This document shows, one piece after another, positions 25,050 through 34,053 of a stretch of 37,865 nucleotides of DNA. The position numbers were made by a program, and so were the translations under genes. Location of the stretch: the NCBI GenBank assembly GCA_964568805.1, contig CAZMRW010000034.1, positions 1-37,865 on the forward strand, in the 5' to 3' direction. A model generated the notes under the pieces. The model saw only the letters and a program-made list of their open reading frames with translations. It was not told the DNA's origin and made no database searches. The DNA comes from CAZMRW01 sp964568805 (lineage in GTDB: Bacteria > Pseudomonadota > Gammaproteobacteria > Methylococcales > Methylomonadaceae). Every line of letters starts with the position of its first letter. Position 1 is the stretch's first letter.

Positions 25050-26315
25050 TTATTTAGGAACACGGCGGATCGTGGCGCCCAACTGGGAGAGTTTTTCCTC
25101 GATATGATCGTACCCTCTGTCGATATGGTATATACGATCGACCAGTGTGCTGCCCTCGGCGGCCAGCGCGGCGATAACGAGGCTCGCCGACGCCCTTAAA
25201 TCGGTCGCCATGATCGGAGCTGCGGTGATCTTATTGACGCCGGTGCAGATCGCGGTATTCGATTCCAGTTTAATATCGGCGCCCATGCGTTGCAGTTCCT
25301 GAACATGCATAAAGCGGTTCTCGAACACGGTTTCGGTAATGATCCCGACACCCTCGGCAATCGTGTTCATGGCGATAAACTGAGCCTGCATATCGGTCGG
25401 AAACGCCGGATATGGCGCCGTGCGGACAGAAACCGCCTTGGGCCGTTTGCCGTGCATATCGAGTTTAATCCAGTCCTCACCGGTGGTAATGTCCGCGCCT
25501 GCCTCGATCAATTTTTCCAGGACGGCATCCAGAATGTCGGGACAGGTGTTTTTAAGTTTGACAGAACCGCGGGTAATGGCGGCCGCCACCAGATAAGTTC
25601 CGGTCTCGATCCGGTCGGGAAGTATCCGGTAATGCAGATTATCGACACCGAGCCTTTCGACACCTTCGATGACCAGGACATCGGTGCCGATACCGGAAAT
25701 CCGGGCGCCCATTTTATTCAGAAAGTTGGCCAGATCGGTGACTTCCGGTTCCTTGGCGGCATTTTCCATAATGGTCGTACCTTCGGCAAGGGTGGCCGCC
25801 ATCATCAGATTTTCAGTCCCGGTCACGGTGACCTGCTCCAGCACCAGACGACAGCCTTTCAGCCGTTTGACTTTGGCATGGATATAGCCGCCCTCGACGG
25901 TAATTTCGGCTCCCATTTTCATCAATCCATTCAGATGAATATCGACAGGCCGCGTACCGATTGCACAACCGCCCGGCAACGAGACATGAGCCTCTCCGAA
26001 ACGGGCCAATAACGGCCCCAGGACCAGAATGGAGGCACGCATGGTCCTGACTAACTCGTACGGCGCCTCATAGCTGCTGATAGTACTGGAATCGACCTCG
26101 ATATTCATTTTCTCGTCAACGAGCAGATGAACCCCCATTCGGCCCAATAACTCCATGGTCGTGGTAATGTCGTGAAGGTGAGGTATGTTGCCGATGCTGA
26201 CAGGCTTTTCAGAAAGCAGGGTTGCCGCCAAAATCGGTAAAGCTGCATTTTTAGCGCCTGAAATGCGGAGTTCACCGGATAATCGTGTGCCGCCGGTAAT
26301 AATTAGTTTATCCAT
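25050..26315 (-). CDS. murA: UDP-N-acetylglucosamine 1-carboxyvinyltransferase
   Basis: A 421-residue enolpyruvyl transferase that commits UDP-GlcNAc to peptidoglycan. The substrate lysine K22 sits in SGAKNAALPILAATLL and the active-site cysteine C117 in LPGGCAIGTRP, the residue attacked by fosfomycin. The C-terminal half has TAPYPAFPTDMQAQ and DLRASASLVIAALAAEG. The ribosome site is weak. It sits between mlaB and hisG; in many relatives ibaG lies between mlaB and murA, but not here. Confidence 0.97.
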   Translation of the reverse strand: MDKLIITGGTRLSGELRISGAKNAALPILAATLLSEKPVSIGNIPHLHDITTTMELLGRMGVHLLVDEKMNIEVDSSTISSYEAPYELVRTMRASILVLGPLLARFGEAHVSLPGGCAIGTRPVDIHLNGLMKMGAEITVEGGYIHAKVKRLKGCRLVLEQVTVTGTENLMMAATLAEGTTIMENAAKEPEVTDLANFLNKMGARISGIGTDVLVIEGVERLGVDNLHYRILPDRIETGTYLVAAAITRGSVKLKNTCPDILDAVLEKLIEAGADITTGEDWIKLDMHGKRPKAVSVRTAPYPAFPTDMQAQFIAMNTIAEGVGIITETVFENRFMHVQELQRMGADIKLESNTAICTGVNKITAAPIMATDLRASASLVIAALAAEGSTLVDRIYHIDRGYDHIEEKLSQLGATIRRVPK

Positions 26316-26389
26316 AGGAATGGCCTGTTAAAAGTCTGGTTAAATTCAGTAAGCAGCGAATCGATGCGGCGTCTGTTTTCGCAAGTCAT
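26303..26389 (-). CDS. Candidate 28-codon leader ORF overlapping the murA start
   Basis: ATG 26389 has AGGAA about 7 nt upstream and opens a 28-residue frame (MTCENRRRIDSLLTEF...) that ends 13 nt inside murA. The spacing would allow translational coupling to murA, which itself lacks a good ribosome site. It shows no similarity that I recognise to IbaG/BolA, the gene usually found here. It may be chance. Confidence 0.2.
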   Translation of the reverse strand: MTCENRRRIDSLLTEFNQTFNRPFLWIN

Positions 26390-26451
26390 AACGAGTTCCT
26401 CGTGACATACAGATAGCTTTACCGTCACGTCAACACATCGCAGCATCAGAG

Positions 26452-26763
26452 TTAATCTGGCTGAATAGTAAATTGGCTGGTTTTATCGAAACCGCTGAGT
26501 TTGGCGAGCGTGAGCAACTGCTTGGGTATATTTTGGAAACGCAGCTGCGTTCTTTTCGTACGGGCCAGTTTTAGCCATTCTATCATTAAGGCAAGCCCGG
26601 CGCTGTCGGTGCACACGACCCTCCCCAGATCGATGGTCACTTCCTTTGCCGAAGTCAAAAAAGCAGCGGATTTTAGTGTGCGTTTATCGATTGTTGCAAA
26701 GGTCAAATCGCCATCGACGATAATAAAACCCGGCCCTTTCTTGATTATTTCCAGTTTGCTCAC
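26452..26763 (-). CDS. mlaB: STAS-domain protein MlaB
   Basis: A 103-residue single STAS domain. The core VTIDLGRVVCTDSAGLALMIEWLKLA has the serine/threonine and DSAG loop typical of MlaB, which binds MlaF and stimulates the ABC transporter. The start forms an ATGA overlap with mlaD. It follows mlaD directly; the periplasmic carrier gene mlaC, normally between them, is absent. Confidence 0.9.
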   Translation of the reverse strand: MSKLEIIKKGPGFIIVDGDLTFATIDKRTLKSAAFLTSAKEVTIDLGRVVCTDSAGLALMIEWLKLARTKRTQLRFQNIPKQLLTLAKLSGFDKTSQFTIQPD

Positions 26764-27227
26764 TTCTTTTCTTCCGCAGATTTGAACAGGAATTGGCCGA
26801 TTGCTTTTTCCAGAATAATGGCCGGCTGGGTAATTTCAATGTTGCCGCCATCCGTCAGGTACTCATCCGAGCCCCCCGGCTCAAGATTGACATATTGTTC
26901 GCCCAAAAGACCGGCAGTAAAAATACTGGCGGTAGTATCGCTGGGTAATTCGCTATATTGCGAGTAAATTGCCATTTTCACCACCGATTGATAGGTTTTC
27001 GGATCGAAGCTAATTGCGCTGACCTGGCCAATTTTTACGCCGGCGGCAGAAACCGGAGACTTGACTTTTAATCCGCCGGAATTATCAAAACGCGCAATGA
27101 CCGTATAGCTGTCCGGTTCAACAAAAGTGCTTAAGTTACTCACTTGCAGGGCAAGAAAAAACAATCCGGCAATGCCCGCGGCGACAAAAAGCCCTACCAG
27201 AGTGTCCTGAGTGTTGGTTTGCTGCAT
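26760..27227 (-). CDS. mlaD: Outer membrane lipid asymmetry MCE protein MlaD
   Basis: This 155-residue protein has one N-terminal transmembrane helix (VGLFVAAGIAGLFFLALQV) and a single MCE domain with YTVIARFDNSGGLKVKSPVSAAGVKIG-like sequence, then ASIFTAGLLGEQYVNLEPGG. MlaD forms the hexameric periplasmic ring on MlaFEB. I use ATG 27227, with GGAG 9 nt upstream; an in-frame TTG at 27242 would overlap mlaE but lacks support. Confidence 0.93.
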   Translation of the reverse strand: MQQTNTQDTLVGLFVAAGIAGLFFLALQVSNLSTFVEPDSYTVIARFDNSGGLKVKSPVSAAGVKIGQVSAISFDPKTYQSVVKMAIYSQYSELPSDTTASIFTAGLLGEQYVNLEPGGSDEYLTDGGNIEITQPAIILEKAIGQFLFKSAEEKK

Positions 27228-27228
27228 G

Positions 27229-28011
27229 TCAATCGTCTCCAAACATGAGTGCGGTCAGGATAAAATCGAGACCTAAAATACTAAAAGCTGAATTGACCAC
27301 GGTACGCGTGGTGGCCCGGCTAACCCCTTCTGACGTGGGGATTGAATCGTAACCCTCAAACAGCGCAATCCAGGAGGTAACAAAACCAAACACGATACTC
27401 TTGATAACGCCGTTGACAATATCGTCGTAAAAATCAAGCCCCGCCTGCATTTGCGACCAGTACGAACCTTCATCGACACCGAGCAAACCGGTGCCGACCA
27501 TTTCCCCGCCGATAATACCGACGGCGCTGAACAAGGCGGCCAGCAAGGGCATGGCGAGAAACCCGGCCAAAAATCGAGGGGACATGATCCTTTTGATCGG
27601 ATCCACCGCCATCATTTCCATGCCGGACAACTGCTCTGTCGCTTTCATCAGCCCTATTTCAGCCGTTAACGCCGAACCCGCCCGGCCGGCAAATAACAAG
27701 GCCGAAACCACTGGCCCCAGTTCCCGAACCAGCGAGGCGGCGACCATAAGACCCAGCGTTTCTTCAGCGCCGAAATCGGATAAAATGTAATAGCCCTGCA
27801 AACCGAGAACCATTCCGACAAACAAGCCGGAAATGACAATAATCAAAAAAGACAAAACGCCGACCGAATACAACTGGTTTATCAGCAGCCGGGGTCTTGG
27901 AAAAACGGATAGGATGCCGGCCGTCGTCTGCAACATAAAGCGTGTCCCTCTGCCCAGTTTGGTGAAGCTGACACGCGTTCTTTGACCTAAAAACTGAAAT
28001 AATTGCATCAT
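27229..28011 (-). CDS. mlaE: Phospholipid transport permease MlaE
   Basis: A 260-residue permease, the usual family length from ATG 28011 (a second ATG follows at once). Family features include FVGMVLGLQGYYILSDFGAE, ASLVRELGPVVSALLFAGRAG and EIGLMKATEQLSGMEMMAV. It forms the inner-membrane channel through which MlaFEB moves phospholipids between the inner and outer membrane. It starts 13 bp after mlaF. The open frame extends into mlaF, but that part is a shadow. Confidence 0.94.
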   Translation of the reverse strand: MMQLFQFLGQRTRVSFTKLGRGTRFMLQTTAGILSVFPRPRLLINQLYSVGVLSFLIIVISGLFVGMVLGLQGYYILSDFGAEETLGLMVAASLVRELGPVVSALLFAGRAGSALTAEIGLMKATEQLSGMEMMAVDPIKRIMSPRFLAGFLAMPLLAALFSAVGIIGGEMVGTGLLGVDEGSYWSQMQAGLDFYDDIVNGVIKSIVFGFVTSWIALFEGYDSIPTSEGVSRATTRTVVNSAFSILGLDFILTALMFGDD

Positions 28012-28024
28012 CTTGGTTATCGGG

Positions 28025-28852
28025 TTAATAACGCTTACCGGTCGACAACAGGTCATCGAGATAGTCTTTGGCAGGATAGTGGAAATGTACGGGGCCATCG
28101 GCAGCACCGGTCATAAATTGTTGCACCCAGGCTGAATCAGATTGTGCTATTTCGGCAGGAGTGCCCTGCCCGACCACCTTGCCGCCTGAAACCAGGTAGA
28201 TATAATCGGCGATAACCGACGTCTCATGAACATCGTGAGACACGATAATGCTGGTGAGGCCCAGCGTCGTATTCAGCGACTTGATCAAATGCACCAGGGC
28301 ACCCATGGAAATAGGATCCTGGCCGGTAAAAGGCTCATCGTACATAATCATCATCGGATCCAGCGCAATCGCTCTGGCCAAAGCAATCCGCCTGGCCATG
28401 CCGCCGGACAATTCATTCGGCATCAGATTACGCGCTCCTCTGAGCCCCACCGCCTGCAGTTTCATCAACACCAGCGTCCGTATCATCGATTCGGGGAGAT
28501 GCGTATGCTCCCTGAGCGGGAACGCGACATTATCGTAAACGCTCATGTCGGTCAGTAAGGCGCCGCTTTGAAACAACATACCCATGCGTTTGCGCAATTC
28601 GTATAATTCCGCCCTGCGCAACCGGTGAACATTGCATCCATCGACTTCAACGGCACCCGAATCGGGCGCCAATTGTCCGCCTATCAGTTTCAACAGGGTG
28701 GTTTTCCCGGTTCCGCTCGGTCCCATGATCGCGGTAATTTTGCCGCGTCCTATAGTCAGCGAGATATTGTCAAATATTTTGTTATCGCCTCGCGAAAACG
28801 ACAAATTTCGGACTGAAACAAGATTATTTTCTGGTGTAACGCTGTTTTCCAT
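28025..28852 (-). CDS. mlaF: Phospholipid ABC transporter ATP-binding protein MlaF
   Basis: The 275-residue ATPase has Walker A GPSGTGKTT, signature ELSGGMARRIALARA, Walker B MMIMYDEPFTGQDP and the switch histidine in IIVSHDVHET. It powers MlaE. It is the first gene of the mlaFEDB-murA-hisGDC run on this strand, with a plausible promoter just upstream. The C-terminal GAADGPVHFHYPAKDYLDDLL resembles the known MlaF tail that contacts partner subunits. Confidence 0.95.
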   Translation of the reverse strand: MENSVTPENNLVSVRNLSFSRGDNKIFDNISLTIGRGKITAIMGPSGTGKTTLLKLIGGQLAPDSGAVEVDGCNVHRLRRAELYELRKRMGMLFQSGALLTDMSVYDNVAFPLREHTHLPESMIRTLVLMKLQAVGLRGARNLMPNELSGGMARRIALARAIALDPMMIMYDEPFTGQDPISMGALVHLIKSLNTTLGLTSIIVSHDVHETSVIADYIYLVSGGKVVGQGTPAEIAQSDSAWVQQFMTGAADGPVHFHYPAKDYLDDLLSTGKRY

Positions 28853-29220
28853 GCGCGGCTGAAACTTTAATATTTTGCGATCTAAACCGGCTATTTTCTA
28901 TGAATATTCCCTATAAAGTCAATCTATTGCATTTTGTTTAATAATAAGTCCCCAGATACGGCCATAAATTCGAACTCTATAAAACCTGTCCAGGTCTATT
29001 CATCCATTGCCCGAGCGTTTAAATATTCAGTTCCGATTGACGCGGCATTCTCAATCGATCCAGCCGATTCGAACGGCCTTCATGAACTGTTTTGTCGCAT
29101 TTCCTATAAGACACAACCCTGATAAACATGTCATAATGTACGTTTTTTTAATGTTAATCCAGATTATTAATCAATGGCTTTATCCGTTCACAACCAAAGC
29201 ATGATCCTGGCAAGCAACCC
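28853..29220. other. Divergent spacer between mlaF and kdsD
   Basis: This 368-bp AT-rich spacer should contain promoters for both directions. The mlaF-side promoter candidate is listed separately. On the kdsD side I see CATAAT around 29132 but no convincing -35. Short open frames here lack ribosome sites and look random. No RNA gene or repeat is evident. Confidence 0.5.
28895..28922 (-). promoter_or_regulatory. Candidate sigma-70 promoter for mlaFEDB
   Basis: TTGACT (28922-28917) and TAGAAA (28900-28895) on the minus strand are 16 bp apart, giving a start about 35 nt before mlaF. The -35 matches five and the -10 four consensus bases. Confidence 0.4.
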
Positions 29221-30198
29221 ATGAAGTTACACGACCAGCAGCTACGCGAACTGGGCTTGGCGGTTATTCAGGTAGAAACCAAGGCGATTGCTGCATTGAC
29301 CGATCAGATCAATGACCATTTTGTCTCCGCCTGTAAATTGATGTTTAACTGTACAGGCCGCGTTGTTGTCACCGGCATGGGCAAATCGGGGCATATTGCC
29401 GGCAAGATTGCTGCCACCCTGGCCAGCACCGGCACCCCGGCGTTTTTTGTACATCCCGGCGAAGCAAGTCACGGCGATTTGGGCATGATTACCCAGCAGG
29501 ATGTGGTGCTGGTATTGTCAAATTCCGGCGAAACCGAAGAGGTTTTGACCATATTGCCGATCATCAAGCGACTGGGCGTACCGTTGATCGCGATGACCGG
29601 TAATCCGACATCAACGCTGGGTAAAATGGCGACAACACACATCAATGTCAGCGTTGAACAAGAGGCCTGTCCGCTCGGATTGGCGCCGACATCCAGCACC
29701 ACGGCGGCGCTGGTGATGGGCGATGCCCTGGCGGTTTCATTGCTGCAAGCACGGGGGTTCACCCGAGATGATTTTGCCTTGTCCCATCCAGGCGGCAGCC
29801 TCGGCAAACGGTTGCTGCTGAGAGTCAGCGATATCATGCACGTCGGCGATATGTTGCCGTCAGTACCGGAATCGGCGCTGATCAGCGATGCCTTATTGGA
29901 AATGACTGAAAAAAAACTGGGCATGACGGCGATCGTGAATTCGGATCATAGAGTGACCGGAATCTTTACCGATGGCGACTTGCGGCGCATGCTAAACAGG
30001 AAACTGGACATTAATAAAACGATGATAACCGAAGTAATGACCCCGAATTGCACGGTAATTATGCCCGATATTCTGGCTGCAGAAGCAATGCAGATAATGG
30101 AACAAAAAAAAATAAATGCATTGCTTGTTATAGACGGGCAACACCGCGCCATCGGCGCTTTAAATATGCATGACCTGATCCAAGCGGGAATAGTGTGA
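29221..30198 (+). CDS. kdsD: D-arabinose-5-phosphate isomerase
   Basis: The 325-residue enzyme has a SIS sugar-isomerase domain (GMGKSGHIAGKIAATLASTG, HPGEASHGDLG, LSNSGETEEV, ACPLGLAPTSSTTAALVMGDA) followed by two CBS domains from about residue 205 (VSDIMHVGDMLP, TDGDLRRML, MTPNCTVIMP). It makes arabinose-5-phosphate for Kdo, the first step toward the LPS core. It is the first gene of kdsDC-lptCAB-rpoN-hpf-rapZ. The ribosome site is weak. Confidence 0.96.
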   Translation: MKLHDQQLRELGLAVIQVETKAIAALTDQINDHFVSACKLMFNCTGRVVVTGMGKSGHIAGKIAATLASTGTPAFFVHPGEASHGDLGMITQQDVVLVLSNSGETEEVLTILPIIKRLGVPLIAMTGNPTSTLGKMATTHINVSVEQEACPLGLAPTSSTTAALVMGDALAVSLLQARGFTRDDFALSHPGGSLGKRLLLRVSDIMHVGDMLPSVPESALISDALLEMTEKKLGMTAIVNSDHRVTGIFTDGDLRRMLNRKLDINKTMITEVMTPNCTVIMPDILAAEAMQIMEQKKINALLVIDGQHRAIGALNMHDLIQAGIV

Positions 30199-30740
30199 TG
30201 ACTGAACCATCTCAGATGCAGGCCGTCATTGAAAAAGCAAAACCAATCAAATTGCTGATTTTGGATGTGGACGGTGTCTTGACTGACGGAAAACTTTTTT
30301 TCGATAACCAGGGAAATGAATATAAATCGTTTCATTCCCGCGATGGCTACGGCATTAAGCTGTTGCGCCAGACCGGCGTTGAAGTCGCAGTCATTTCAGG
30401 CCGAAAATCTAATTCAGTCGCCTTGCGCATGAAAAATCTCGGTATCGAACTGGTTTACCAGGGCCATGAGAACAAACTGGCGGTATTTGATGAAATTCTC
30501 AGCAAAATTAACATACGCCAGGAACAAACCGCCTATGTCGGCGATGATTTAGTGGATTTACCGATCATGATCCGGACCGGTCTTGCCATTGCGGTCAACG
30601 ACGCCAACTTTGCCGTCCGACAACGGGCCGACTGGTGCACTCAATTGCCAGGCGGACAGGGCGCCGTCAGGGAAGTCTGCGATCTTATCATGCAGGCGCA
30701 GGGGCATTTTGATGGTATTGTGAATTTTCATCTGAAATGA
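30198..30740 (+). CDS. kdsC: 3-deoxy-D-manno-octulosonate-8-phosphate phosphatase
   Basis: A 180-residue HAD phosphatase. The nucleophile motif ILDVDGVLTDG contains D23 and D25; VISGRKS and YVGDDLVDLPIM complete the active site. It dephosphorylates Kdo-8-phosphate. I use ATG 30198, which shares one base with the kdsD stop (TGATG); a GTG one codon earlier is also in frame. Confidence 0.95.
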   Translation: MTEPSQMQAVIEKAKPIKLLILDVDGVLTDGKLFFDNQGNEYKSFHSRDGYGIKLLRQTGVEVAVISGRKSNSVALRMKNLGIELVYQGHENKLAVFDEILSKINIRQEQTAYVGDDLVDLPIMIRTGLAIAVNDANFAVRQRADWCTQLPGGQGAVREVCDLIMQAQGHFDGIVNFHLK

Positions 30741-31303
30741 AAGCCCGGGATTTTAAATTATATCTCACTGTGGGAACAATTGCCCTATTGAGCTGGATTC
30801 TGGTTAAACTGACCGGTTTTGAGATCACCGGTCCCGGCGCAGTTGTGCCGCACAGCCCGGATTACTTCAGCGCCGGCTATACAAAATGGGAAATGAACGA
30901 AGCAGGCAAACCAAAGAATCAGCTGACCGCGGATAAAATGACCCATTACAGCGATGATGGCACAACTCATCTGGACAATCCCTTGATGTTTTTTTATAGC
31001 GAAAAGACCCCGCCCTGGATTATCAAATCAACGACCGGCATTCTGTCCGCCGATGGCGAAGATCTGTTACTGAATGGCAAGGTTTCGGTTGAACGAGCCA
31101 AAGCTCCCGGCATCAGGCAACTCATCATCAATACCTCTAATGTAAAAGTAAAACCGGAAACCAGTTATGCCGAAACCAGCGAGTGGGCTGAATTGATAAG
31201 TCCGCCGAACAGGACAACCGGCATCGGTATGAAACTGGTTTTTGCAGAGCCGGTTCACCTGCAATTGCTTGCTAATGTTAAGGGCAAATATGAAACAAAA
31301 TAA
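30737..31303 (+). CDS. lptC: LPS export ABC transporter periplasmic protein LptC
   Basis: The 188-residue protein has one N-terminal transmembrane helix (LYLTVGTIALLSWILVKL) and a periplasmic LptC beta-jellyroll fold with DYFSAGYTKWEMNEAGKP, LTADKMTHYSDDGTTHLDNP and YAETSEWAELI. It bridges LptB2FG to LptA. Start overlaps the kdsC stop by 4 nt. Confidence 0.93.
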   Translation: MKARDFKLYLTVGTIALLSWILVKLTGFEITGPGAVVPHSPDYFSAGYTKWEMNEAGKPKNQLTADKMTHYSDDGTTHLDNPLMFFYSEKTPPWIIKSTTGILSADGEDLLLNGKVSVERAKAPGIRQLIINTSNVKVKPETSYAETSEWAELISPPNRTTGIGMKLVFAEPVHLQLLANVKGKYETK

Positions 31304-31805
31304 ACTCTCTGGCTTCTGTAACCATTGCCTTCTCCTGATCGGCCTATACAGTCCGGCCTTGTTGGCGCTGGAAAGCGATGCCGAGCAGCCGATAACGATC
31401 GATTCGAATACCGCCACCTACGACGATAATGAAGCCATCAGTATTTATACCGGCAATGTGATCTCGATTCAGGGCAGCATCCGCGTTAACTCGGATAAAC
31501 TAGTCGTTTATTTCGTCGATGGCGAAGCCGATAAATTAGTCTTTACGGGCAATAAGGCCAAATTCAAGCAAACCCCGAAAGAAGGCAAGGACGATATCAC
31601 GGGCGAAGCATTAATCGGTGAATATTACCCGAAAAAAAATCTGTTGATCCTGAAAAACAATGCCACCGTCTGGCAAGGCAATGGAACCTACGCCAGCGAC
31701 TTTATCGAATATGATATTAAAACCTCACTGGTCAAGGCCGGCGAAAAAAGTTCGGATGCCAAGCGCGTCCGTGTCATATTGCAACCAAAATCCAAACAAC
31801 AATAG
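31290..31805 (+). CDS. lptA: LPS transport periplasmic protein LptA
   Basis: This 171-residue precursor has a signal peptide (hydrophobic HCLLLIGLYSPALLALE, cleavage near residue 26) and an OstA-like fold: ITIDSNTATYDDNEAISIYTGNV, LVVYFVDGEADKLVFTGN, and EALIGEYYPKKNLLILKNNA. LptA forms the periplasmic bridge for LPS. ATG 31290 has AAGGGC close upstream and overlaps lptC by 14 nt; the frame is open further upstream but begins there with TTG. Confidence 0.93.
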   Translation: MKQNKLSGFCNHCLLLIGLYSPALLALESDAEQPITIDSNTATYDDNEAISIYTGNVISIQGSIRVNSDKLVVYFVDGEADKLVFTGNKAKFKQTPKEGKDDITGEALIGEYYPKKNLLILKNNATVWQGNGTYASDFIEYDIKTSLVKAGEKSSDAKRVRVILQPKSKQQ

Positions 31806-31809
31806 CCCC

Positions 31810-32535
31810 ATGGCCAAACTTGCGGCAAATCAGCTCATCAAGAAATACAATAACCGGAATGTCGTCAACGGGGTATCTCTGCATGTCAGCACCAACGAAG
31901 TCGTCGGCTTGCTGGGACCCAACGGCGCAGGAAAAACCACCAGCTTTTATATGATGGTCGGCCTGATTAAAGCCGATGCCGGCGAAATTACCATGGATAC
32001 ACAAGACATTACCTATCATCCGATGCATATTCGGGCGCAACTTGGCATCGGTTATTTGCCCCAGGAACCGTCGATATTCCGTAAACTGAGCGTCGCTGAT
32101 AATTTGCGGGCCGTTTTGCAAATCCGTCAGGATTTGACACCGGGACAGACAGAACTGGTAATCGAGGAATTGCTGCAGGAATTTCATATCCTTCACCTGC
32201 GCAACCAGATGGCCTTAAGCTTATCGGGCGGGGAACGGCGGCGCGTGGAAATCGCCAGGGCGCTGGCGACCAATCCCCAATTTATCTTGCTGGACGAACC
32301 GTTCGCCGGCGTCGATCCGATCTCGGTCGATGATATAAAAAAAATCATAGAACATTTGAAACACAGAGGTATTGGAGTACTGATTACCGAACATAATGTC
32401 CGGGAAACACTAGGCATTTGTGATCGTGCGTATATACTTAATGAAGGCCGGGTCATCGCGGAAGGCGGAGCCGATGCCATCGTTGCCAATGAAGAAGTGC
32501 GAAAAGTATATTTGGGCAACAACTTCAGCCTTTAA
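31810..32535 (+). CDS. lptB: LPS export ABC transporter ATP-binding protein LptB
   Basis: A 241-residue ATPase from ATG 31810, 4 bp after lptA. It has Walker A GPNGAGKTT, family-typical GYLPQEPSIFRKLSV, signature SLSGGERRRVEIARAL, Walker B FILLDEPFAGVDP and the switch histidine in VLITEHNVRETL. It powers LPS extraction from the inner membrane. The longer open frame into lptA is a shadow. Confidence 0.96.
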   Translation: MAKLAANQLIKKYNNRNVVNGVSLHVSTNEVVGLLGPNGAGKTTSFYMMVGLIKADAGEITMDTQDITYHPMHIRAQLGIGYLPQEPSIFRKLSVADNLRAVLQIRQDLTPGQTELVIEELLQEFHILHLRNQMALSLSGGERRRVEIARALATNPQFILLDEPFAGVDPISVDDIKKIIEHLKHRGIGVLITEHNVRETLGICDRAYILNEGRVIAEGGADAIVANEEVRKVYLGNNFSL

Positions 32536-32559
32536 AAAAAATTACCTTATTTTCCTTCA

Positions 32560-34005
32560 ATGAAACAATCTTTCCATCTTCGCTTAGGCCAGCAAATGAC
32601 CATGACGCCGCAATTGCAGCAGGCGATCAAGTTATTGCAGATGTCGACATTAGATTTACAGCAGGAAATAGAACAGGCTCTCGAATCGAATATGATGCTT
32701 GAAGTGAGCGATGATGAAGTCGGCTTTCAAGCGGCGGAACTGATACCCGAAAAGAAGACCGATACCTCGGACCAAGTGACCAGCGAAGGGTCGCAAACAG
32801 ATATTCCTGACGAATTGCCCCTTGATTCGTCATGGGACGATGTTTTCGAATCGTCTTCGGAGTCCGGCGCCGGCAACCCGGACGATGTCGAGTTTGAAAG
32901 GCAGCGCAGCAAAGCCTCGACTTTGCGCGATCATCTGTTGTGGCAACTGGAATTGACCCGGTTTAGCGAACGGGATCATGCCATTGCCCTGTCGATTATC
33001 GATTCCATCAATGAAGACGGTTATCTGGTCAGTTCGCTTGAAGACATTTTCCAGGGCCTGCAGAGCCAGCTTGATGATCTCGATTTCAACGAGACTGAAG
33101 CGGTGCTGCACCGATTGCAGCATTTCGACCCGCCCGGCGTCGGCGCAATTGATCTGGGCGACTGTTTAAGACTCCAGCTCTTGCAGCTTCCGGAACAAAC
33201 CCCCTATCGGAATGAGGCCCTGTCACTGGTCACTGATCACCTGGATTTGCTTGCTCATCATGAGCGTGCAAAACTGATGCGAAAGCTGGGCTTGAAAGAG
33301 CATCAATTGAATGCCGTCGTGTCCTTAATCAGAACGCTGGATCCAAAACCAGGCGCAAAATTACAGTCCGAGGATTCAGAATATGTCATTCCCGATGTCT
33401 ATGTCGTCAAAAAGAACGGCAAATGGCAGGTAAACCTGAATCCGGATATCGCTCCAAAATTGCGTATCAATCCATTTTATATGTCCATGATAAAAAGGGC
33501 CGATGATAGCAAGGATAATGTCTGCATGAAAAGCCATTTGCAGGAAGCGCGATGGTTTATTAAAAGCCTCAACAGCCGAAATGATACCCTCTTGCGGGTC
33601 GCCCGGCGTATTGTCGAAAAACAGACGGGATTTCTCGAACACGGCTCCATTGCAATGAAGCCCATGATTTTAAAGGAAATCGCCGAAGAACTGGAATTGC
33701 ATGAGTCCACCATATCCAGAGTCACCACGCAAAAATACATGCATACCCCGCAAGGCATTTTCGAATTCAAATTTTTCTTTTCCAGTCATGTTTCGACTGA
33801 AGGAGGGGGAGAGTGCTCATCGACCGCCATCAGGGCGTTTATTAAAGAATTAATCGGCAATGAAAATCCCGGAAAACCGTTAAGTGATAGTAAAATAGCC
33901 GATTTATTAAATGAAAAGGGCATCAATGTCGCCAGAAGAACCATCGCGAAATATCGCGAAGCCATGCTTATTGCACCGTCAAGCGAAAGAAAGCGCTTTT
34001 TATAG
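32560..34005 (+). CDS. rpoN: RNA polymerase sigma-54 factor
   Basis: The 481-residue RpoN has the glutamine/leucine-rich region I (MTPQLQQAIKLLQMSTLDLQ), an acidic region II, the core-binding region and the DNA-binding domain. The latter includes the helix-turn-helix ELELHESTISRVTTQKYMHT and the RpoN box ARRTIAKYREAM near residue 460. It directs transcription from -24/-12 promoters and needs activator ATPases; none is encoded here. It follows lptB by 24 bp. Confidence 0.97.
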   Translation: MKQSFHLRLGQQMTMTPQLQQAIKLLQMSTLDLQQEIEQALESNMMLEVSDDEVGFQAAELIPEKKTDTSDQVTSEGSQTDIPDELPLDSSWDDVFESSSESGAGNPDDVEFERQRSKASTLRDHLLWQLELTRFSERDHAIALSIIDSINEDGYLVSSLEDIFQGLQSQLDDLDFNETEAVLHRLQHFDPPGVGAIDLGDCLRLQLLQLPEQTPYRNEALSLVTDHLDLLAHHERAKLMRKLGLKEHQLNAVVSLIRTLDPKPGAKLQSEDSEYVIPDVYVVKKNGKWQVNLNPDIAPKLRINPFYMSMIKRADDSKDNVCMKSHLQEARWFIKSLNSRNDTLLRVARRIVEKQTGFLEHGSIAMKPMILKEIAEELELHESTISRVTTQKYMHTPQGIFEFKFFFSSHVSTEGGGECSSTAIRAFIKELIGNENPGKPLSDSKIADLLNEKGINVARRTIAKYREAMLIAPSSERKRFL

Positions 34006-34053
34006 CGCACACCGCCTGAAAACCAGTCATTCAACATCAGAGGAGTTAATTCC

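Noticed and set aside
28934..29204. Short open frames in the mlaF/kdsD spacer
   Set aside because: Composition looks random, there is no ribosome site, and the region is better explained as divergent promoters.
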